Source of the DNA: Hansschlegelia quercus
GTDB lineage: Bacteria > Pseudomonadota > Alphaproteobacteria > Rhizobiales > Methylopilaceae
DNA length: 64,000 nt
Direction: 5' to 3'
Assembly: GCF_004310425.1 (NCBI RefSeq)
Contig: NZ_SIUB01000001.1
Location: 558,001-622,000, forward strand
Part shown: positions 27,508-36,026 of the stretch, one piece after another
Numbering within the stretch: position 1 is the stretch's first letter
Layout of the letters: the number at the start of each line of letters is the position of its first letter
Notes under the pieces: model-generated
What the model was told of the DNA's origin: nothing
What the model saw: the letters and a program-made list of their open reading frames with translations, nothing else
Database searches by the model: none
Made by a program: the position numbers and the translations under genes

Positions 27508-27795
27508 TCAGGCGATCACGCCCATGATGTCCGACTCCTTCATGATCAGCAGCTCTTCGCTGTCAATCTTGACCTCGGTGCCGGACCACTTGCCGAACAG
27601 GATCTTGTCGCCGGCCTTGACGTCGAGGGCGACGATCTTGCCGCTCTCGTCACGGGCGCCGGGGCCGACGGCGACCACTTCGCCTTCCTGCGGCTTTTCC
27701 TTGGCGGTGTCGGGGATGATGATGCCGCCCTTCGACTTCTCTTCGGCGGTCAGGCGGCGGACGACCACACGGTCGTGCAGCGGACGGAAGTTCAT
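27508..27795 (-). CDS. groES: Co-chaperonin GroES (Hsp10)
   Basis: 95 aa, standard. It starts [15 protein letters not shown], contains the mobile loop [19 protein letters not shown] and [13 protein letters not shown], and ends [12 protein letters not shown]. The start is ATG 27795; a longer reading (27885) runs into the operator region and is not real. It is first in groESL, under CIRCE and a strong promoter. Confidence 0.98.
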   Translation of the reverse strand: MNFRPLHDRVVVRRLTAEEKSKGGIIIPDTAKEKPQEGEVVAVGPGARDESGKIVALDVKAGDKILFGKWSGTEVKIDSEELLIMKESDIMGVIA

Positions 27796-27874
27796 GGGGT
27801 CTGATCCTCTTACGCGTAGACGGCGTTGCTTCGCGTTGAAATTTCGTCGCGACGGCGCTTGTCGCACCGCACTG

Positions 27875-27901
27875 TTAGCACTCATCGGAGGAGAGTGCTA
27901 A
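27875..27901. promoter_or_regulatory. CIRCE operator (HrcA site) of groESL
   Basis: TTAGCACTC, 9-nt spacer, GAGTGCTAA: an exact match to the CIRCE consensus, 80 bp upstream of groES. HrcA repression is therefore expected. hrcA itself is not in the window. Confidence 0.97.
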
Positions 27902-27910
27902 CGCGTCGGT

Positions 27911-27939
27911 GAGATACGGTTCGACGGCTCCGCTGTCAA
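27911..27939 (-). promoter_or_regulatory. groESL promoter
   Basis: On the minus strand CTTGACA (-35, TTGACA at 27939-27934), 17-bp spacer, TATCTC (-10, 27916-27911). The start point falls at the edge of CIRCE. CTTGAC with CCGTAT before the -10 also fits alphaproteobacterial RpoH promoters, so it may serve both sigma factors. Confidence 0.75.
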
Positions 27940-28090
27940 GTTTTCACGGCGGACCTCAGCGTTTGATTTCCGCCTTGCTGCGCTGCTGACGGCTTGTCGC
28001 TCGCAAGTGCGACGAGAGCGTGAAGGCGCGCATAGGCGACTGTCTCGCAGAGAGCTTGCATCCAGGATTGTCCGGGCGGATGGTTCGAGC

Positions 28091-28528
28091 ATGCTGTCCC
28101 GAGACGAGATCGTCGACATCCACAATATGTGCGCTTGCTCGCACACGCGGATGGCGGCACGCGCGGTGACGCGGTTCTATGACGAGGCGCTTCGCCCTTC
28201 CGGGCTGAAGAGCACGCAGTTCGTGCTGCTCGCGGCGATCGAGGCTGGAGAGGCCGCGTCCATCACCGACCTCGCCGAGGCGGTCGATCTCGAACGGACC
28301 ACGCTGGTGCGGAACCTTCAGCTGCTGCGGAAGGAAGGCCTCGTCTCGCCGCTCGCCGGCGTCAACGGGCGGCGCAAGCCGGCGCTGACCGAGAAGGGGC
28401 GCGAGACGCTCGAAAACGCCATGCCGCTCTGGCGGCGCGCGCAGAACGAGTTCGAGGATCGGCTCGGCTACGGCTCCTGGCAGGTGACGCGCCGCAGGCT
28501 GGGCGATCTCCGCAAGGCTGTCGCCTGA
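28091..28528 (+). CDS. MarR-family transcriptional regulator
   Basis: 145 aa from ATG 28091. Winged-helix core: STQFVLLAAIEAGEAASITD, LAEAVDLERTTLVRNLQLLR recognition helix, KEGLVSPLAGVNGRRKPALT wing, and EKGRETLENAMPLWRRAQNE. An unusual N-terminal CAC motif (Cys14, Cys16 in HNMCACSHTRMAARAVTRFY) is shared by a subfamily of MarR proteins and could be redox- or metal-responsive. It is convergent with a GNAT gene (7-bp gap). A longer in-frame start (28007) lacks support. Confidence 0.9.
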   Translation: MLSRDEIVDIHNMCACSHTRMAARAVTRFYDEALRPSGLKSTQFVLLAAIEAGEAASITDLAEAVDLERTTLVRNLQLLRKEGLVSPLAGVNGRRKPALTEKGRETLENAMPLWRRAQNEFEDRLGYGSWQVTRRRLGDLRKAVA

Positions 28529-28535
28529 CGCACGT

Positions 28536-29015
28536 TCAGCGGACCGGGCGGGAGAAGCAGGCCTCCAGCGTCTCCGAGCCGTCGCGGCGCGCCCGAACGC
28601 CGGGCTCGCGCAGGAACTCGTGGCGCTCGCAGAAGCGGTGAAGGTCCTCAGCGGCGACATCGACCCAGACCGAGAGTCTGATCGCGCCGGAGGCTGCGGC
28701 GAAGGCGTTGGCGCCGGCGAGCAGGGCGGCTGCGAGCCCCTGCCCCCGAGCCGCGGGTTCAAGACAGATCATCGCGAGCTCGAACTCCGCGCGTTCGTCA
28801 TGCGCGATCAGGCCGAAAGAGCCGACAGCCGTTCCGTCCCGCATCACCAGCCAGAGCCGACCGCCGCGCTCCTCGAAATAGCGAGCGGGCTGTTCGAAGG
28901 CCGCGTCTTCCGGCGGAGCGAGCGCCTCGCCGCCCGAGGCGCGGGCGTCGGCGATGAGCCTCGACAGCGCAGGACCGTCGGCGTCGACGGCTTCTCGTAT
29001 AAGGAATTCCGACAT
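28536..29015 (-). CDS. GNAT family N-acetyltransferase
   Basis: 159 aa. GNAT fold: IREAVDADGPALSRLIADAR at the N-terminus, WLVMRDGTAVGSFGLIAHDE strands, FELAMICLEPAARGQGLAAA with the acetyl-CoA loop RGQGLA, and a C-terminal HRFCERHEFLREPGVRAR. Substrate unknown. It stands alone on this strand. Confidence 0.85.
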   Translation of the reverse strand: MSEFLIREAVDADGPALSRLIADARASGGEALAPPEDAAFEQPARYFEERGGRLWLVMRDGTAVGSFGLIAHDERAEFELAMICLEPAARGQGLAAALLAGANAFAAASGAIRLSVWVDVAAEDLHRFCERHEFLREPGVRARRDGSETLEACFSRPVR

Positions 29016-29254
29016 CGGTCCGTCCTGCCTCCCGCGCGCGGCTGAGCTGATGGGTTATGGCGCGCAGCCCGGGGGAAGAGAAGCCGGCGCAGGGATCCGC
29101 GGCCTCCGGCGTTCAAGCGAGAGGCGGCCCGCGCGTCGTTTGGCCGTCGGAGCGCCATCGATAAGCCCGACCGACGCGCCAGATCGTTCACGCCGCGTCA
29201 AGATGGTTCAGCTATGATGACGGCGGCTCGGGTCCGAGTTTCGAGGAGTGTTTC

Positions 29255-30154
29255 GTGATCAACGTCCGCGTCGCCGGCGCCTGCGCCGCTCTCGCGCTTG
29301 GCTTCGTCGCGCCCGCGCAGGCCGATCCGCGGATCATCCCGGTTCAGACCTATTATGACGCGCCCGAATCCGGCGGCCGCATCCAACGCTATTATGAGGA
29401 CGACGGCGCGCGCGTCGTGCGTCGGGCGGACCGCCGCCGTGGCTATATCGAGGACATGGAGGACGAGGCGCCGTCCCGGGTCTACCGCTACGACGGACGG
29501 AGCCAGCGCATCCCGACGGCGCGCGAGCGCGAGACCTACGAGGCCTACGGCGACACCAGCCGCAGGAGCCGCGTCTATCGCTATTACGAGGACGATCCTT
29601 CCTTCGGATACGATCCCTACAATTCGCGCGACGCGATCATCGCGCCCGACTCGCGCCGTCTCGCCGGACCGCCTTCGGCCGCCGGCGGCGACGTCGGGCG
29701 GAGGACGATGGATCCGAAGTTTGCGCGCACGACCGTGCAGTACGCCGGCAAGGAACCGGTCGGCTCGATCGTGATCGACACTCGCACCCGCTATCTCTAC
29801 CTCGTCCAGGCTGGCGGCATGGCGATCCGCTACGGCGTCGGCGTCGGCAAGGAAGGTTTCGGCTGGAAGGGCACCGAGACGATCACGCAGAAGCGCGAGT
29901 GGCCGGATTGGCGCCCGCCTGCGGAGATGCGCGTCCGCCGGCCGGAACTGCCGGTGATGATGGCCGGCGGCCCGGACAATCCGCTCGGCGCCCGCGCGCT
30001 CTACCTCGGCAACACGCTTTATCGCATCCACGGCTCCAACGAACCGTGGACGATCGGTCATGCGGTCTCTTCAGGCTGCATCCGCATGACGAATGACGAC
30101 GTCACCGACCTTTACGAGCGGGTCGGAGTCGGCACGACCGTCAAGGTGATGTAG
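29255..30154 (+). CDS. L,D-transpeptidase (YkuD family)
   Basis: A second periplasmic L,D-transpeptidase, 299 aa. Signal peptide (ACAALALGFVAPAQA, cleavage near residue 23), then a long Tyr/Arg/Asp-rich linker with repeated RYYEDD/RYYEDD/YDPYN segments. The YkuD domain (about 160-299) starts GSIVIDTRTRYLYLVQAGGM and has the catalytic stretch HAVSSGCIRMTNDDV with His269 and Cys275. Unlike the enzyme at 22390 it has no peptidoglycan-binding domain. The start is GTG 29255 with AGGAG upstream. Confidence 0.92.
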   Translation: MINVRVAGACAALALGFVAPAQADPRIIPVQTYYDAPESGGRIQRYYEDDGARVVRRADRRRGYIEDMEDEAPSRVYRYDGRSQRIPTARERETYEAYGDTSRRSRVYRYYEDDPSFGYDPYNSRDAIIAPDSRRLAGPPSAAGGDVGRRTMDPKFARTTVQYAGKEPVGSIVIDTRTRYLYLVQAGGMAIRYGVGVGKEGFGWKGTETITQKREWPDWRPPAEMRVRRPELPVMMAGGPDNPLGARALYLGNTLYRIHGSNEPWTIGHAVSSGCIRMTNDDVTDLYERVGVGTTVKVM

Positions 30155-30375
30155 GCGGCGGGCCCGACGCGGCGCGAGACATTGGACGGCGACCGGAGGA
30201 GCTTCGAAATTACTTCCTGCCGTTGCCTTCTAGGCTGCGCCCGATCGATACGAATCTTACCTAAGACTTAACGATCTCAATCAAATTTCTTTTTTCGATT
30301 TATCTCGGCGGTGATGAAACCTGAGGTGGGATGGCGCGTTGTGGCTCCGGGTCGAGTACCGCCGGAGTTCAGTTC
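30155..30375. other. AT-richer intergenic stretch (221 bp)
   Basis: Contains a T- and A-rich island (about 30235-30305) unlike the GC-rich surroundings. It probably carries the promoter of the receiver-domain gene. No clear -35/-10 pair could be fixed. Confidence 0.35.
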
Positions 30376-30738
30376 ATGGCGCCTTTTCGCGTTCTAATCC
30401 TTGAAGACGACGCCATTCTCGCGCTCGATCTCGCCACCATCGTCTGCTGCTGGACCGACGCCAACGTGACGTCCTGCCGCTCGATCGAACAGGCCAAGCG
30501 CGCTCTGAGCGGCGGGTTCGATCTCGCACTGCTCGACGTCGACGTGGTGGACGGCAAGTCCTACGATTTCGCGTCCGAGCTTAAGGAGCGCGCGCTGCCG
30601 TTCGCCTTCGTGTCGGGCTCGCGGATGATCGACGCGCCGGAAACGTTGCGCGACGCGGCCTTCATCTCCAAGCCCTACGACCAGCGCTCGATCGAGCGCG
30701 TCGTCGCCTCGGCGTCGGGCGGCCGTCGGCACCCCTAA
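30376..30738 (+). CDS. Single-domain response regulator (receiver only)
   Basis: 120 aa, only a CheY-like receiver domain. Acid pocket in LILEDDAIL, phospho-acceptor Asp in DLALLDVDVVDGKSYDFAS, switch Ser/Thr position in FAFVSGS, and invariant Lys in ISKPYDQRSIE. There is no output domain and no neighbouring kinase. The start is ATG 30376. Receivers of this type in Rhizobiales are often partners of HWE/HisKA_2 kinases; this is inference. Confidence 0.88.
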   Translation: MAPFRVLILEDDAILALDLATIVCCWTDANVTSCRSIEQAKRALSGGFDLALLDVDVVDGKSYDFASELKERALPFAFVSGSRMIDAPETLRDAAFISKPYDQRSIERVVASASGGRRHP

Positions 30739-30905
30739 GGGCGCACTCGACGCGTCCGCCGGGATAAGCACCGCAGTCATGCCCTTTTCGGGCATCCACG
30801 ACTTTCTGAGCGGCGCGCTCTGTGGCTCAGTCGCGGATGCGCGAGAAGGCATGACGGCGTGGAGGTCGAGACGCGCGTCCTGGTTAGGCGCGTGTGGGAT
30901 GGACC

Positions 30906-31607
30906 TCAGGTCCAGTCGCCGCCGTCATCGCCGCCGAAATTACCGCCGTCGTCATCTGAAACCGGCGTGGCGTCGGGCTTCTCGTCAACCCCGCCGAGCA
31001 GCCCGGAGAACCAGCCCCCCTCCTCGCTGGCCGGGCTCGCTGCATCGTCTGCCGAGTCGGGAGTATCAGCGAGCTTCGCAGCCTCGCCGGCGTTTTCCGC
31101 CGCGTGGGTGCCGCCTCCGAACATCGACTGGATGCCCGAGAACAGCAGCGCGCCGCCCGCGACGCCGGCTGCCGTCTGCAGCGCGCCAGAGAGGAAGCCG
31201 CCTCCCCCGCCGAAGCGGGAGGTCTGCTGCGGCTCATAGGTCTGCGAGGGCGGCGTCCCGTAATCCGGCGCCCGCTCGTAGCCGGGCCTGCCGCCGAAGC
31301 CCGCCGGCGCGCCCATCGCCTCGCTGGCGCGCGGCCCCCACGGGGAAGCCGTCTCGCTGGCGGGCCGGGAGAACGATCCGCCGCGTGCGTCTGAGACCTG
31401 GCGCTCGAGCTCGTCGATGCGGGCCTTCGCCGCCTCCAGCGCCTGGTTCTGCACGATGAGCGTCTGCGCCATCGCATAGGGAGCGTGCGGCTGGCGGGAG
31501 ACCTGCTCCTGGATAAAGCTCTCGGCTTCCGGATCGCGGTAGGCGCCCTCGGCGCTGCGGAGCCGATCGAACAGTCCGGCGATCAGATTGCGTTCAGCGG
31601 GAGTCAT
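30906..31607 (-). CDS. DUF2076 family protein
   Basis: 233 aa. The N-terminal MTPAERNLIAGLFDRLRSAE, DPEAESFIQEQVSRQPHAPY, AMAQTLIVQNQALEAAKARI and DELERQV form the helical DUF2076 core. It is followed by a Pro/Gly/Arg-rich linker and a hydrophobic Gly-rich segment (GGFLSGALQTAAGVAGGALL then FSGIQSMFGGG) that may insert in a membrane. The acidic Gly/Asp C-terminus ends GGDDGGDWT. Function unknown. It is a single-gene unit. Confidence 0.87.
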   Translation of the reverse strand: MTPAERNLIAGLFDRLRSAEGAYRDPEAESFIQEQVSRQPHAPYAMAQTLIVQNQALEAAKARIDELERQVSDARGGSFSRPASETASPWGPRASEAMGAPAGFGGRPGYERAPDYGTPPSQTYEPQQTSRFGGGGGFLSGALQTAAGVAGGALLFSGIQSMFGGGTHAAENAGEAAKLADTPDSADDAASPASEEGGWFSGLLGGVDEKPDATPVSDDDGGNFGGDDGGDWT

Positions 31608-31705
31608 GGCCGTTGTCTCCAGAGGCTCGTCGCTTCAGTCGCGAGCTTTCTGGTGACTTATGGCTGCATTTTTAGGGCGCAATGGCGGCTTTGCGGCGGC
31701 GTCGA

Positions 31706-33025
31706 TTATGCCGATGCGATCCGCCCTTCGAGCTGCTTCGGCAGTGGGCCTCCGGTCGCCCAGTCCAGCAGCTCCGCGGTGTGCACGAAGGGCGTGTCGC
31801 TCGCCGTACGGAGCTGGGTGAGGCAGCCGATATTGCCGCTCGCGACGATATCGGGCGCGGTCTTTGCGATGTTTGCGAGCTTGCGGTCGCGCAGCCTCGT
31901 CGCGATCTCGGGCTGCATGATGTTGTAGGTGCCCGCCGAGCCGCAGCAGATATGGCCCTCCGCCGGCTCCTTCACCGCGAACCCTGCAGCCTTCAGCAGC
32001 GCCTTCGGCTCCTCGCGGATGGACTGACCGTGCTGCATCGAGCAGGCGGAGTGGTAGGTGACCCTTTGGCCGGTCTCGCGAGCGAGCTTCAGCTCGAAGG
32101 ACGCGGCGAATTCGGAGAAGTCCTTTGCGAGGCCCGACACCCGCGCCGCCTTCTCGGCATAGGCCGGATCCTCGCGCAGCATGAAGCCGTAGTCCTTGAT
32201 CGTCGTGCCGCAGCCGGAGGTGGTGATGACGATGGCGTCGAGGCCGCCTTCGTCGATCAGCTTGGTCCAGACGTCGACGTTGCGGCGGGCCTGGTCGCGG
32301 GCCTGATCTTCGCGCCCCATGTGATGGACAAGCGCGCCGCAACAGCCTTCCCCCGCCGCCTGCACCACCTCGACGCCATGGCGGGCGAGGAAGCGGGTCG
32401 CGGCGGCGTTGATCGAGGGCTCCAGCACCGGCTGAGCGCAACCCTGCAGCATGGCGACGCGCGCTTTGCGGGGGCCGTGCGCGGCGACCGTCTTCGCCCC
32501 GCGCCCGGAGTTCCATAGCGGCGGCTTAGCCGGCGCGAGCTTCAGCATGGCGCCGAGCCGCGCCAGCGCCTGCGGCCCCTTAAGTAATCCCGCGAGTGGC
32601 TGCGCCGCCCAGGCTCCCAGCAGCGCAAGCCTGAACCGGCCGGGGTAAGGCAGCACGTTTGCCAGGAGCTTGCGCATCAGCCGGTCGGCGAGCGGGCGCT
32701 CGTAGGTGTTCTCGATATAGGCCCGGGCGTGGTCGACGAGGTGCATGTAGTGCACGTCGGAGGGGCAGGTCGTCATGCAGGACAGGCAGGAGAGGCACCG
32801 ATCAATGTGCTTCACGATCTGCGGCGTCGCGGGCTTCTCGCCCTCCAGCATCTCCTTGATCAGGTAGATTCTCCCGCGCGGACTATCGAGTTCGTCGCCG
32901 AGCAGCAGATAGGTTGGGCAGGTCGCAGTGCAGAACCCGCAATGCACGCAGGTGCGCAGGATTTTTTCCGACGTCGCGAGCTGCGGATCGGCCTCGAGGC
33001 GCTCGGGTGCGAAGGCGGTTTGCAT
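31706..33025 (-). CDS. glcF: Glycolate oxidase iron-sulfur subunit GlcF
   Basis: Transfers electrons from GlcDE to the quinone pool. 439 aa. Two [4Fe-4S] motifs: CVHCGFCTATCPTYLL (about residues 31-46) and CLSCLSCMTTCPSDVHYMHL (about 85-104). Two CCG heterodisulfide-type domains carry CCGALVHHMG and CCGSAGTYNIMQPE. It is third in the glcD-glcE-glcF order on this strand, 47 bp after glcE. Confidence 0.94.
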   Translation of the reverse strand: MQTAFAPERLEADPQLATSEKILRTCVHCGFCTATCPTYLLLGDELDSPRGRIYLIKEMLEGEKPATPQIVKHIDRCLSCLSCMTTCPSDVHYMHLVDHARAYIENTYERPLADRLMRKLLANVLPYPGRFRLALLGAWAAQPLAGLLKGPQALARLGAMLKLAPAKPPLWNSGRGAKTVAAHGPRKARVAMLQGCAQPVLEPSINAAATRFLARHGVEVVQAAGEGCCGALVHHMGREDQARDQARRNVDVWTKLIDEGGLDAIVITTSGCGTTIKDYGFMLREDPAYAEKAARVSGLAKDFSEFAASFELKLARETGQRVTYHSACSMQHGQSIREEPKALLKAAGFAVKEPAEGHICCGSAGTYNIMQPEIATRLRDRKLANIAKTAPDIVASGNIGCLTQLRTASDTPFVHTAELLDWATGGPLPKQLEGRIASA

Positions 33026-33072
33026 GTCAGGACGACTCGGAGTGGCGGAGACGCGAAGCCGCGATGCGGACG

Positions 33073-34254
33073 TCAGCTTGCATGCATGCGCCCCGCATTC
33101 AGCACGCCGACCGGGTCGAAGGTCTCGGTGACCGCGCGGCTGAGGCGAGCGAGCGCCAAGCTTTCGGGCTGGAACACGTCGACCGCGGCGCGGGTCGCGT
33201 CGTCGGCGCGAACCAGCGTCGCGTGGCCCCTTGCCTCGGCGGCCGCCGCACGGACGGGAGCAGCGCCGGCGTCGTCGGACGGGGCCATCGCGATCCAGAT
33301 TAGTCCGCCGCTCCAGTCGTAGAAATGTGCGGCGAGGCGGTCGCCAAGCGCCGCCACCACGTCCGGCCCGCGCGACGGCGCCACAGAGACGCGCCAGACG
33401 ACATTGCCCGTGTCGCCCAGGAACGGCGCGGCGTCGCGGATGTCGCGCCAGAGCGCACGCGACGCCTCGGCGTCGAGCAGGGTGACGGCGCCTGGAGCCT
33501 GAAGCGTCTTCGCCAGCGCGCCTGCGCGGTAGCGCAGGTGGCTTTCGAAGTTCTCGAGCCTCAGGCAGGTGCGCGCAGGCTGACCGTCCCGGCCCGGCAG
33601 GTGAGCCGCGCCCGTCACCTCGAAGGGCGTCCCCATCGCGGCGCAGAGCGCGGCGACGCCCACTTCGTCCGCCAGGCCTTCCACGACGAGCGTGGTCTCG
33701 GTCTCGGCCAGAGGCAGGGTCTTGAAGGTGGCCTCCGTCAGCACGCCGATCGTGCCGTGAGAGCCTGCGGCGAGCTTCACGATGTCGTAGCCGGTGACGT
33801 TCTTCATCACCCGCCCGCCGGAGCGGATGGTCTCGCCGCGGCCTGTGATCATGCGGACGCCGATCAGCGCGTCGCGCGCGGCTCCGACGAGCACGCGGCG
33901 GGGGCCGGAGGCGTTGGTGGCGACCAGCCCGCCGATCGTCGGCTCGCCGGTCGTGCCGTAAAGCGGCCGCGCGTCAAAAGGCTCGAAGGCGAGGCGCTGG
34001 CCCTTCTCCGCCAACGCCGCCTCGACCTCCGCGACGGGCGTGCCCGCGCGGGCGGAGACGACGAGTTCGGACGGCTCCAGCAAGATTATTCCCGTCAGCC
34101 GCTTCGTCGAGAGGGTCTTCGCCGCCTGCGAGGGGCGGCCCAGACCGACCCGCGTGCCGCCACCCTGGATGGCGATCGGCGCGTTGTCGGCGACGGCTTC
34201 AAGGATGGTGGTTTCGACGCCAAGCTCGTCCAGAGGGGCGATGACATCGGTCAT
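33073..34254 (-). CDS. glcE: Glycolate oxidase FAD-binding subunit GlcE
   Basis: 393 aa FAD-binding (PCMH-type) subunit. Motifs: AIQGGGTRVGLGRPSQAA, ELVVSARAGTPVAEVEAALA, PTIGGLVATNASGPRRVLVG, and MKNVTGYDIVKLAAGSHGTI followed by GVLTEATF. The start is ATG 34254. A TTG at 34263 is in frame but nearer repeat C. GlcE is shorter than GlcD and works only with it. A full copy of the 103-bp repeat separates it from glcD. Confidence 0.93.
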   Translation of the reverse strand: MTDVIAPLDELGVETTILEAVADNAPIAIQGGGTRVGLGRPSQAAKTLSTKRLTGIILLEPSELVVSARAGTPVAEVEAALAEKGQRLAFEPFDARPLYGTTGEPTIGGLVATNASGPRRVLVGAARDALIGVRMITGRGETIRSGGRVMKNVTGYDIVKLAAGSHGTIGVLTEATFKTLPLAETETTLVVEGLADEVGVAALCAAMGTPFEVTGAAHLPGRDGQPARTCLRLENFESHLRYRAGALAKTLQAPGAVTLLDAEASRALWRDIRDAAPFLGDTGNVVWRVSVAPSRGPDVVAALGDRLAAHFYDWSGGLIWIAMAPSDDAGAAPVRAAAAEARGHATLVRADDATRAAVDVFQPESLALARLSRAVTETFDPVGVLNAGRMHAS

Positions 34255-34266
34255 GCCAGACAATCC

Positions 34267-34369
34267 GTCATCCCGGCCGCAGCGAAGCGGAGAGCCGGGA
34301 GCGCGCGCAGAACGAGTTCTCGTCTGATGACGATCCCGGATCGGCGCACAGAGCGCCGTCCGGGATGAC
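34267..34369 (+). repeat. 103-bp palindromic repeat, copy C, inside the glc operon
   Basis: GTCATCCCGGCCG ... AGAGCCGGGA (left module), then GATGACGATCCCGGATCGGC ... GCGCCGTCCGGGATGAC (right module). It fills nearly all of the 124 bp between the glcD stop and the glcE start. Confidence 0.85.
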
Positions 34370-34378
34370 GTGTCTTAC

Positions 34379-35833
34379 TCATTCCGCGGCCTGCAGCGTT
34401 TCCGCTTGCCGCAGACCGAGCGGGAACACCTTGGACGGGTTCATCAGCCAGTCCGGGTCGAAGGCGCGCTTCACGCGCATCATCTGGGCGAGCTCAACGG
34501 CGTTGAACTGCACGGACATCAGCTCGCGCTTCTCGATGCCGACGCCGTGCTCGCCGGTCAGGCAGCCGCCGACCTCGACGCAGGCGCGCAGGATGTCCTC
34601 GCCGGCGATTTCGGCTTTCGCGAGCGAGACAGGGTCGTTCATGTCGTAGAGCACCAGCGGGTGCAGATTGCCGTCGCCGGCGTGGAAGATGTTGGCGACC
34701 TTCAGACCCGCCGCGTCGCAGATTTCGGTGATGCGGGCGAGAATCTCCGGCAGGCGGCCGGTCGGGATCGTGCCGTCCATGCAGATGTAATCGGAGATGC
34801 GGCCCATCGCGCCGAAGGCCGATTTGCGGCCCTTCCAGATCGCGGCGGCTTCGGCCGCCGTCTTCGCCTGGCGGGCGGAGGTGGCGCCGTGGGTCTCGGC
34901 GATCGCGCCGATACGGGCGAGTTGCTCGTCGATCTCGGCGGGGGAGCCCTCAACCTCGACGATCAGCAGCGCCCCGGCCTCGCGGGGATAGCCGGCGTGA
35001 GCGAAGTCTTCGCAGATGTCGATCGCGATCTTGTCCATGAACTCGATCGCAACGGGCACGATGCCGGCGCCAAGCACCGCCGCGACGCAGGCGCCGGCCT
35101 CCTCGCTCGACGGGAAGCCGAACAGGATCGGCCGCGCCCCCTCCGCCATGGGAAGGATGCGCAGCGTCGCCTCCGTCACCAGCCCGAACTGGCCCTCCGA
35201 GCCGCAGATCAGGCCGAGCAGATCAAGCCCCGCGGCGTCCATCGCGTCGCCGCCGATCTCGACGATCTCGCCCTGCAGCGTGACGAATTTCACGCCGAGC
35301 AGATTGTTGGTCGTCACTCCGTATTTCAGGCAATGCGCGCCGCCGGAGTTCATCGAGATGTTGCCAGCGATCGTGCAGGCGAGCTGCGAGGAGGGATCGG
35401 GGGCGTAGAAGAAGCCCTCATGGGCGATCGCGGCGGAAACCCCGAGATTGGTGATGCCGGACTGGACGCGGATCGTGCGGTTCGGCAGATCGACGTCGAG
35501 CACCTGCGCCATCTTGGAGACGCCGATCACCACCGCGTCCTCCTGCGGCAGCGCGCCGCCGGCGAGCGAGGTACCCGCCCCGCGCGGCACCATCGGCACG
35601 CCCTCGCGGGCGAGATAGGCCAGCACTTCAGCCGCCTGTTCGGTCGTCGAGGGCAGGACGACGGCGAGCGGCATGCGGCGATAGGCGGTGAGCGCGTCGG
35701 TCTCGAAGGCGCGGCGCTCGTCCTCGGACGAGATCACCCCTTCGCCGGGCACGATGCGGCTCAGGCCCGCAATGATTTCGTCCCGCCGCGCAAGAATGCC
35801 CGGGTCGGGTTGCGGCATGGCGATGCCGGTCAT
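34379..35833 (-). CDS. glcD: Glycolate oxidase subunit GlcD (FAD-linked 2-hydroxyacid dehydrogenase)
   Basis: 484 aa. FAD-binding motifs: VPMVPRGAGTSLAGGALPQE, DLPNRTIRVQSGITNLGVSA, FYAPDPSSQLACTIAGNISM and NSGGAHCLKYGVTTNN. The C-terminal FAD-oxidase fold has VANIFHAGDGNLHPLVLYD, GGCLTGEHGVGIEKRELM and the end MMRVKRAFDPDWLMNPSKVF. It oxidises glycolate, and often D-lactate, at the membrane. GAGGAGG precedes ATG 35833. It is first gene of glcDEF and divergent from lutABC. Confidence 0.94.
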   Translation of the reverse strand: MTGIAMPQPDPGILARRDEIIAGLSRIVPGEGVISSEDERRAFETDALTAYRRMPLAVVLPSTTEQAAEVLAYLAREGVPMVPRGAGTSLAGGALPQEDAVVIGVSKMAQVLDVDLPNRTIRVQSGITNLGVSAAIAHEGFFYAPDPSSQLACTIAGNISMNSGGAHCLKYGVTTNNLLGVKFVTLQGEIVEIGGDAMDAAGLDLLGLICGSEGQFGLVTEATLRILPMAEGARPILFGFPSSEEAGACVAAVLGAGIVPVAIEFMDKIAIDICEDFAHAGYPREAGALLIVEVEGSPAEIDEQLARIGAIAETHGATSARQAKTAAEAAAIWKGRKSAFGAMGRISDYICMDGTIPTGRLPEILARITEICDAAGLKVANIFHAGDGNLHPLVLYDMNDPVSLAKAEIAGEDILRACVEVGGCLTGEHGVGIEKRELMSVQFNAVELAQMMRVKRAFDPDWLMNPSKVFPLGLRQAETLQAAE

Positions 35834-36026
35834 GGGCCGTCCTCCTCACCCTCTTTTTGCGGGCTTCGCCTCGCAGGGGCGTCGGATCAACTTAGGCCAT
35901 AGCGGGCCGCTCGTGTAGGCTCAATCCCGTTCGAGCGCGTTGCGGCCGGCGTCTATCGCGCTACCTCTTCGATGCGCTATCGCATTTGCGCGGTTGATCT
36001 TCGGCCGCGCCGCTGGAGTTGTTCCA

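Noticed and set aside
30779..30860. Short open frame after the receiver gene starting MPFSGIHDFLSG
   Set aside because: No family pattern and no ribosome site. TGCCC/GGGCA at its start looks like part of a small hairpin.
30900..30914. Perfect 15-bp palindrome TGGACCT-C-AGGTCCA at the DUF2076 stop
   Set aside because: Short, overlaps coding sequence and lacks a T-run; it may be chance, so it is not listed as a terminator or operator.
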